The notes under the pieces were generated by a model that did not search any database, had not been told where the DNA came from, and saw only the letters and a program-made list of their open reading frames with translations. Both the position numbers and the translations under genes were made by a program. Source: IDS-8 sp035304345 (lineage in GTDB: Bacteria > Pseudomonadota > Gammaproteobacteria > Steroidobacterales > Woeseiaceae). Taken from it: a DNA stretch of 64,000 bases. Numbering within the stretch: position 1 is the first letter of the stretch; each line of letters begins with the position of its first letter. Where the stretch lies: contig DATGQE010000053.1 in NCBI GenBank assembly GCA_035304345.1, positions 27,151 through 91,150 on the forward strand, given 5' to 3'. Shown here piece after piece: positions 58,835 to 64,000 of this stretch.

Positions 58835-59443
58835 CTACTGGCGCGCCGAGCGCACCGTGCCGAGGTTCTGGAGATAGGCGACCAGGGCGTCCAGCTCGGT
58901 CTTGCCGGCCACGATCCCGGCCGCCGCCGCGATTTCCTCGTCCGTGTACGGATCGCCGAGGCGCTGCAGCGCCCGCATGCGCCGCGCAACCGCCTCGCCG
59001 TCGACCTGCCGTTCCGCGAGCCACGGGTAGGCCGGCATGTTCGAATCCGGGACGAGCTCCTGCGGCTTGACCAGGTGCATCCGGTGCCAGTCGTCGCTGT
59101 AGCGGCCACCCACCCTGGCGAGATCCGGGCCGGTGCGCTTCGAGCCGAACTGGAAGGGCCGGTCGTAGACGAACTCGCCCGCGACCGAGTACGGGCCGTA
59201 ACGCTCGGTCTCGCTGCGGAACGGCCGGATCTGCTGCGAATGACAGCCGTAACAGCCCTCGCGCACGTAGATGTCGCGACCCGCGAGCTCGAGCGCCGGG
59301 TACGGCGTGACGCCCGGGTAGGGCTCCGTCGCCGCGCTCGAGCTCATGAGCGGCACGATCTCGACCAGGCCGCCGACGCTGATGACGGCCGCGATCAGGA
59401 TCGCCATCAGGTTGATGCTCTTTTCCAGGCGTTCGTGACTCAT
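58835..59443 (-). CDS. ccoO: cbb3 oxidase subunit CcoO (monoheme cytochrome c)
   Basis: A 202-residue membrane-anchored cytochrome. One N-terminal segment (NLMAILIAAVISVGGLVEIV) is followed by the heme site EGCYGCHSQQIRP and the axial Met region (VPDSNMPAYPWL). It matches the CcoO family in length and motifs and follows ccoN by 10 bp. Confidence 0.97.
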   Translation of the reverse strand: MSHERLEKSINLMAILIAAVISVGGLVEIVPLMSSSAATEPYPGVTPYPALELAGRDIYVREGCYGCHSQQIRPFRSETERYGPYSVAGEFVYDRPFQFGSKRTGPDLARVGGRYSDDWHRMHLVKPQELVPDSNMPAYPWLAERQVDGEAVARRMRALQRLGDPYTDEEIAAAAGIVAGKTELDALVAYLQNLGTVRSARQ

Positions 59444-59453
59444 GCTGCCGTCC

Positions 59454-60872
59454 TCACGCCGCCTGCAATGCCGCTACCGGCTCGTCGCGACGCACCCGGC
59501 GGAGCGTCATCGCGACGTTCCACGCCATGATCAGCATGCCCGAGAAGAACAGCAGGCCGCCGAGCAGGCGCAGGCCGTAATACGGATAAGTGAACTTCAC
59601 CGTCTCGATGAACGACCACGTCAGCGTGCCGTCGTCGTTGAGCGCGCGCCACATCAGCCCCTGGGAGATGCCGGAGACCCACATCGACACGGCGTACAGC
59701 ACGACGCCGATGGTGGCGGTCCAGAAGTGCACGTCGATCATGCGCACGGAGTGCATGCTCTCCACGCCATAGAGGCGCGGTACGAGCGAGTACACCGAGC
59801 CGATGGTCATCATCGCCACCCAGCCGAGCGCACCGGAGTGCACGTGGCCGATCGTCCAGTCGGTGTAATGCGAAAGCGCGTTCACCGTCTTGATCGACAT
59901 CATCGGCCCTTCGAAGGTCGACATGCCGTAGAACGAGAGCGCGACGATCATGAACTTGAGGATCGGGTCCGTGCGCAGCTTGTTCCACGCACCGGACAGG
60001 GTCATGATGCCGTTGATCATCCCGCCCCAAGACGGCGCGAACAGCACCAGCGAGAAGACCATGCCGAGCGACTGCGCCCAGTCCGGCAGCGAGGTGTAGT
60101 GCAGGTGGTGCGGTCCCGCCCACATGTAGATCGCGATGAGCGCCCAGAAGTGCACCACTGAGAGCCGGTACGAGTAGACCGGCCTCTGGGCCTGCTTCGG
60201 CACGAAGTAATACATCATGCCGAGAAAACCGGCGGTCAGGAAAAAGCCGACCGCGTTGTGGCCGTACCACCATTGCATCATGGCGTCGACCACGCCCGTG
60301 TAGATCGGGTAGGACTTCCACAGCGACGCCGGCATCGCCAGGTTGTTGAAGACGTGCAGCACCGCGATGGTGATGATGAAGGCGGCGTAGAACCAGTTGG
60401 CAACGTAGATGTGCTTCACCCGGCGGCGCGCGATCGTGCCGAAGAACACGACGGCATACGCGATCCACACCGCGGCGATGAGCACGTCGATCGGCCACTC
60501 GAGCTCGGCGTACTCCTTGCTCTGCGTGATCCCGAGCGGCAGCGTGACCGCCGCGAGCACGATGACGGCCTGCCAGCCCCAGAAGGTGAAGGCCGCGAGC
60601 CGGTCGAACGCGAGCCGTACCTGGCAGGTGCGCTGCACGACCCAGTAGGAAGTCCCGATGAGCGCAGAGCCGCCGAAGGCGAAGATCACCGCGTTCGTGT
60701 GCAGCGGCCTGAGGCGACTGTAGGTCAGCCACGGGACGTCGAAGGACAGGCCGGGCCAGATCAGCTCGGCGGCGATGTAAACGCCGACGAGCATCCCCAC
60801 GATGCCCCAGGCGATCGTCATGACGGTGAACTGCCGGACGACCCGGTCGTTGTAACTGGCTGTCGCGTCCAA
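59454..60872 (-). CDS. ccoN: cbb3 oxidase catalytic subunit CcoN
   Basis: A 472-residue heme-copper oxidase subunit I of the C family. Seen are YNDRVVRQFTVMTIAWGIVG at the N-terminus, LHTNAVIFAFGG with the heme b His, WWYGHNAVGFFLTAGFLGMM with the crosslinked Tyr/His region, WAGPHHLHYTSLPDW, and DWTIGHVHSGALGW. A TTG start at 60872 is used: GGAA lies eight bases upstream and the family N-terminus begins here. It opens a minus-strand operon of ten genes. It works at low oxygen; no full FNR box was seen upstream. Confidence 0.97.
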   Translation of the reverse strand: MDATASYNDRVVRQFTVMTIAWGIVGMLVGVYIAAELIWPGLSFDVPWLTYSRLRPLHTNAVIFAFGGSALIGTSYWVVQRTCQVRLAFDRLAAFTFWGWQAVIVLAAVTLPLGITQSKEYAELEWPIDVLIAAVWIAYAVVFFGTIARRRVKHIYVANWFYAAFIITIAVLHVFNNLAMPASLWKSYPIYTGVVDAMMQWWYGHNAVGFFLTAGFLGMMYYFVPKQAQRPVYSYRLSVVHFWALIAIYMWAGPHHLHYTSLPDWAQSLGMVFSLVLFAPSWGGMINGIMTLSGAWNKLRTDPILKFMIVALSFYGMSTFEGPMMSIKTVNALSHYTDWTIGHVHSGALGWVAMMTIGSVYSLVPRLYGVESMHSVRMIDVHFWTATIGVVLYAVSMWVSGISQGLMWRALNDDGTLTWSFIETVKFTYPYYGLRLLGGLLFFSGMLIMAWNVAMTLRRVRRDEPVAALQAA

Positions 60873-61052
60873 GTTGCAATTCCGCTTCGTGTTGCCGGGC
60901 GAAAACTGCCACAGGACCCGGCCCGGCCACTATTGCGGTTTTCCGCGACACGACCGGCCTTGATTCGTCGCGTCCCAGCCGTTCCGCGCACGCGCAGCAA
61001 CGGCCTACGGCCGGCGGGCCGTCACCCTCCGGCGGGCTCGAAGCGATGCGGT

Positions 61053-63020
61053 TCAGGCGCCGAGGAGCGCGCGCAGGGAATCGAGGTCGGAGCCGAAGCG
61101 TTTCCAGTGGCCGACGGCATCGCGGTAGATCGGCTGGCGCACCTGCTCCGAGCTCGCGGTGCGGATCGGTCGCTCCGTCTCGTAGAAGCGCAGGCAGGCG
61201 TCGTGCCACGGCAGGCAGCAGAAGTCGAGGAGGCGCCGCGCTTCCCGTTCGAGGTCGTCCACGACGCTCTCGTAATCCACGTCGAGCACGCGGCCCGGCA
61301 GCACTTCGTGCCAGTGCTCCATCATGCGCCGGTATTCGAGGTAGTAGGCGGCCAGGTCCTCGAGGTCGTAGGTGAAGCTCTGGCCGCGGGCGAAGAGCTG
61401 CTTGTAGCAGCTCAGGCAAGTGTCCATCCGATCGCGGCGCGCGTTCACGAATCGTGCGCCGGGCAGCGCCAGCGCGAGCAGGCCGACGTTCGCGAAGTTG
61501 TTCGGCATCTTGTCGATGAAGCGGGGCGCCCCGTGGCGATAGCGTTGTGTCTCACGGTCGTAACGCCGGCCGAGCTCCACGAAATCCTCGTCGCCGAACG
61601 AGCGCAGCGCTTCCGGGTACTGCTCCCGCCCTAGGCGGCGGCGGTCGACGTGGCGGATCAGCCGCCCGCCTTCCGGGAGCTCGTGCGTCGCCTCGACCAG
61701 TGGGTGGCTCGCCAGTATCTGCTCGAGCAGGGTCGACCCGGAGCGCGGCAACCCGACGATGAAGATCGGCTGCGCACCGTCGAATCCCCCGCCTTCCCTT
61801 GCCGCGACGAATTTGCGCGTGAACACCGCGCGGATGCGCTCTCCCATCACTTCCGTCTGCACCGGATCGTAATGCTCCTGCGCGCGCCGCAGCCGGTTCC
61901 CGCGCTCGTAGTGACGGAAGGCCGCAGCGTAATCGCCGGCGTCCTCGCAGGCCTTCCCCAGGGCGAAGCTCAGGTGCACGACCGCGTTGTCGTCCAGGCC
62001 ATCCCGCGCGAGCTCCGCCTGCATGGCCTCGATCTCCGCGGCCTCGAACCGGAAGGTCTTGAGGTTGGAAAGACTCCAGTACAGCTCCGCGCCGCGCGGA
62101 TTGCGCTCCAGCCCGCTGCGATACGCCGCGATCGCCTCCTCCTGCCGGCCGAGTGTCTTCAACACGTTGCCGAGACCGAGCCAGGTGCCGGCGATCTCCG
62201 GACGCTGCGCGATCGCCTCCCGGTAGGCGGCCACCGCTTCGGCGGTGCGGCTGGAGCGCGCGAGCGCATTGGCGAGGCCGACGCGCGCGGCATGGGCGTG
62301 GGGGTCGAGCGCGAGAGCATGGCGGAACGTGCCGATGGCATCCTCGAGCTCGAATGCCTCGGTTTGCGCGTACCCGAGGTCGATCCAGGCGCCGCGGTAG
62401 TCCGGCGCTACCCGGACCACGTGCTTGAGCAGCAGGACCGCGTCCCGGTAGTGCTCGGCCTTGGTCGCGATCATCGCCAGCAGCCGCAACGCCGTGACGT
62501 TGTCCGGGTCCGTCGCGAGCACGTCGCGGCAGCTTCTTTCCGCCGCCTCGTAGCTGCCCTCGCGGTACAGCCTGGCGGCCGCGGCGAGGCGCGCCCGGTC
62601 GGGCTTGCGGCGGACGAACGCCTCGAACAGGGCTTGCGCTTCCGCTTCACGCCCGAGCCTGAGCAACGTGCGCCCGAGCTGGAGCTCGGCTGCTTCGAGC
62701 GCAGGATCGAGATCGACGGCGCGACGGAACGACTCGACCGCGTCCTCGAGGCGGCCGAGCGCGAGCATGACCTGCCCGAGCTGCTCGTGCGCCTTGGCGT
62801 ACGCCGGCTCGGCCTCGACGACCGCCTCGAGCACAACCCGCGCTTCGTCGGTGCGTCCCTGGCGCAGCAGCGCGGCGCCGAGCAACGCCTGAAAATTGAC
62901 CTCGCCCGGGTAAGTCTCGAGCGCCGCGCGGCTGATGCGCTCCGTCATCGGTGCGTTGCCCGAGCGCAGGAACCGGACGGCGCGGTCGAAGCTGCCCCTC
63001 GCCTCCTCGAGCTCGCTCAA
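61053..63020 (-). CDS. TPR-sulfotransferase fusion protein
   Basis: A 655-residue protein. Residues 1-370 are about nine TPRs (ETYPGEVNFQALLGAALLRQ, AKAHEQLGQVMLALGRLEDA, TWLGLGNVLKTLGRQEEAIA). Residues 410-650 form a sulfotransferase domain with the PAPS loop FIVGLPRSGSTLLEQILASH near residue 420 and the 3'-phosphate site FVNARRDRMDTCLSCYKQLF. A TTG start at 63020 overlaps the stop of the upstream beta-hydroxylase gene (TTGA), so the two are coupled. The pattern is common in gammaproteobacteria; a peptide or protein acceptor is likely because TPRs bind peptides. The acceptor is not known. Confidence 0.93.
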   Translation of the reverse strand: MSELEEARGSFDRAVRFLRSGNAPMTERISRAALETYPGEVNFQALLGAALLRQGRTDEARVVLEAVVEAEPAYAKAHEQLGQVMLALGRLEDAVESFRRAVDLDPALEAAELQLGRTLLRLGREAEAQALFEAFVRRKPDRARLAAAARLYREGSYEAAERSCRDVLATDPDNVTALRLLAMIATKAEHYRDAVLLLKHVVRVAPDYRGAWIDLGYAQTEAFELEDAIGTFRHALALDPHAHAARVGLANALARSSRTAEAVAAYREAIAQRPEIAGTWLGLGNVLKTLGRQEEAIAAYRSGLERNPRGAELYWSLSNLKTFRFEAAEIEAMQAELARDGLDDNAVVHLSFALGKACEDAGDYAAAFRHYERGNRLRRAQEHYDPVQTEVMGERIRAVFTRKFVAAREGGGFDGAQPIFIVGLPRSGSTLLEQILASHPLVEATHELPEGGRLIRHVDRRRLGREQYPEALRSFGDEDFVELGRRYDRETQRYRHGAPRFIDKMPNNFANVGLLALALPGARFVNARRDRMDTCLSCYKQLFARGQSFTYDLEDLAAYYLEYRRMMEHWHEVLPGRVLDVDYESVVDDLEREARRLLDFCCLPWHDACLRFYETERPIRTASSEQVRQPIYRDAVGHWKRFGSDLDSLRALLGA

Positions 63021-64000
63021 GGCGCTTCACCGGCCGCCTGGCGGCGGTGGAACTCGGCCTTCGCCGCCATCATCGCCGACACCAGCTCCCGTTCCGCTTC
63101 CGACAGGTAGGGATTCCAGACGTCGAAGATGAGAATGACACGCTGCTCGTCCGACTCGTTGACGGCTTCGTGCTCGATCGTGTCGTCGAAGACCCAGGCC
63201 TCGTACATGCGCCATTCGCGGGTCACGTTGCCGACGCGGAAGCGGCACCCGTCCGGCAGGATGAGCGGGAGGTGGACGATGGCGCGCGTGTTGATCGATC
63301 CCGTGTGCGGCGGAATAGTCGTGTGCGGCGCAAGCACGGAGAACATCGCCGTCGGCGCGTAATGCTCCTGGCGCGCCATGGGCAGCGACTCGAGGATTGC
63401 GGCAGTGCGCGGGCACAGCGCGCAGGCTTCGTCCTGCCGGATGCCGTCGCGCCACAGGAAGAAGGTGCTCCACCGCACCGACCGGTTGAGCTCCTGCCAC
63501 TGGTTGAGCGGCGCGCCCGGCGGGTAGTCGATGTAGGGCGCGAAGCGCTCCAGCCCCGTGTCGGTGAGCAGCCGGGTCACCTCCTCGACGATGACCGGGG
63601 TTGCCGCCTCGAGCTCCGGCAGCCAGGGGAACAGCTCGCGATCGAAGAACGGCACGGCGGGCAGGCGCGGGTAATGCAGCAGCAGGGGTTGCTGCACGTA
63701 AGCCCTGGCCTCCCCGGCAAGAATCGCGAGGCTCTCCTCGAACCGTTCGAGGTTCCGCTCGCCGGCATGACGCGCGCGCACCTCGCGTACGCGCGCCTCG
63801 AGATGTGCTTTCAGCGCCGCGTTCTCCGCCTCCACGGCGGCGCGCGCACGCGCCACCACCGGCGCGACGTCCGCGGGCAGGCGATCCTCCGGGGGCGCGA
63901 TCGCGAGCGCCTCCCGGTAGGCGCTGACGGCCTGCACCTTGCGTCCCAGCCGCTCGAGCAGCCAGCCCCGCGACAGGCGCGCGAGGAAGTTGTAGGGATC
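63017..64000 (-). CDS. Aspartyl/asparaginyl beta-hydroxylase family protein (N-terminus beyond the window)
   Basis: The frame is open through the right edge, so the true start is outside. The visible 327 residues begin with a TPR-like helix pair (GRKVQAVSAYREALAIAPPE) and then the Fe(II)/2-oxoglutarate hydroxylase core: WSTFFLWRDGIRQDEACALC, PHTTIPPHTGSINTRAIVHL (first His), WVFDDTIEHEAVNESDEQRV (second His) and VILIFDVWNPYL. It would hydroxylate Asp/Asn residues or a related substrate. A 4-bp overlap joins it to the TPR-sulfotransferase, hinting at joint modification of the same peptide. Confidence 0.93.
   Translation of the reverse strand, partial: DPYNFLARLSRGWLLERLGRKVQAVSAYREALAIAPPEDRLPADVAPVVARARAAVEAENAALKAHLEARVREVRARHAGERNLERFEESLAILAGEARAYVQQPLLLHYPRLPAVPFFDRELFPWLPELEAATPVIVEEVTRLLTDTGLERFAPYIDYPPGAPLNQWQELNRSVRWSTFFLWRDGIRQDEACALCPRTAAILESLPMARQEHYAPTAMFSVLAPHTTIPPHTGSINTRAIVHLPLILPDGCRFRVGNVTREWRMYEAWVFDDTIEHEAVNESDEQRVILIFDVWNPYLSEAERELVSAMMAAKAEFHRRQAAGEAP

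Noticed and set aside
60960..60972. Possible FNR box upstream of ccoN (TTGAT half-site)
   Set aside because: Only one half is present; the other half lacks any match, so anaerobic control cannot be claimed from it.

Overview
This 64 kb window is high-GC DNA and gene-dense. No rRNA, tRNA, CRISPR array, insertion sequence, integrase or phage gene was recognised. The gene content suggests an aerobic, heterotrophic Proteobacterium, most likely a gammaproteobacterium near the Xanthomonadales/Steroidobacterales/Nevskiales. The basis is five large TonB-dependent receptors, a ccoNOQP-ccoGHIS cluster, an aa3/caa3-type cytochrome oxidase, a BepA-like M48 protease, and a TPR-sulfotransferase next to an Asp/Asn beta-hydroxylase. 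The taxonomic placement is inference.

Layout. 1-9.5 kb is a nutrient-scavenging block. It holds a partial TonB receptor coupled to an exported DUF62 (SAM hydrolase-type) protein, a small exported protein, and a divergent locus of penicillin-acylase-type amidase plus TonB receptor against FadR-type regulator plus M19 dipeptidase. A palindromic operator lies in the gap. 9.5-18.5 kb holds a small conserved protein behind a strong sigma54-type promoter, a zinc alcohol dehydrogenase, two small proteins, a TPR protein, a LysR regulator, a glycosyltransferase/debranching-enzyme pair and a VOC protein. 18.5-26.1 kb is a minus-strand run: oxidase subunits II-I-III-III'-IV, then NupC and DeoB for nucleoside uptake and use.

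26.4-35.8 kb holds a Tat-exported flavoprotein facing a plus-strand group: a 1224-residue DUF4062/nSTAND/TPR NTPase, a secreted beta-propeller-like protein and a SLOG-type membrane protein with four transmembrane segments resembling SLATT. This is the best candidate for an undescribed signalling or conflict system. 35.8-38.5 kb encodes two envelope lipoproteins (M48 protease, ApbE). 38.6-47.5 kb is a symmetrical unit in which two paralogous TonB receptors flank a flavin-dependent halogenase and a divergent sulfotransferase. 47.6-52.5 kb holds a FAH-family hydrolase, an MFS transporter fused in frame to a thioredoxin-like domain, and another TonB receptor.

52.6-60.9 kb is one minus-strand operon for the cbb3 oxidase and its assembly: ccoN-O-Q-P, a small membrane gene, then ccoG-H-I-S and a SafE/TauE-like gene. 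Most junctions are 4-bp overlaps, and CcoH is very short. 61.0-64.0 kb ends with a TPR-sulfotransferase translationally coupled to a partial aspartyl/asparaginyl beta-hydroxylase. All family assignments come from reading motifs and architecture; no database search was made.
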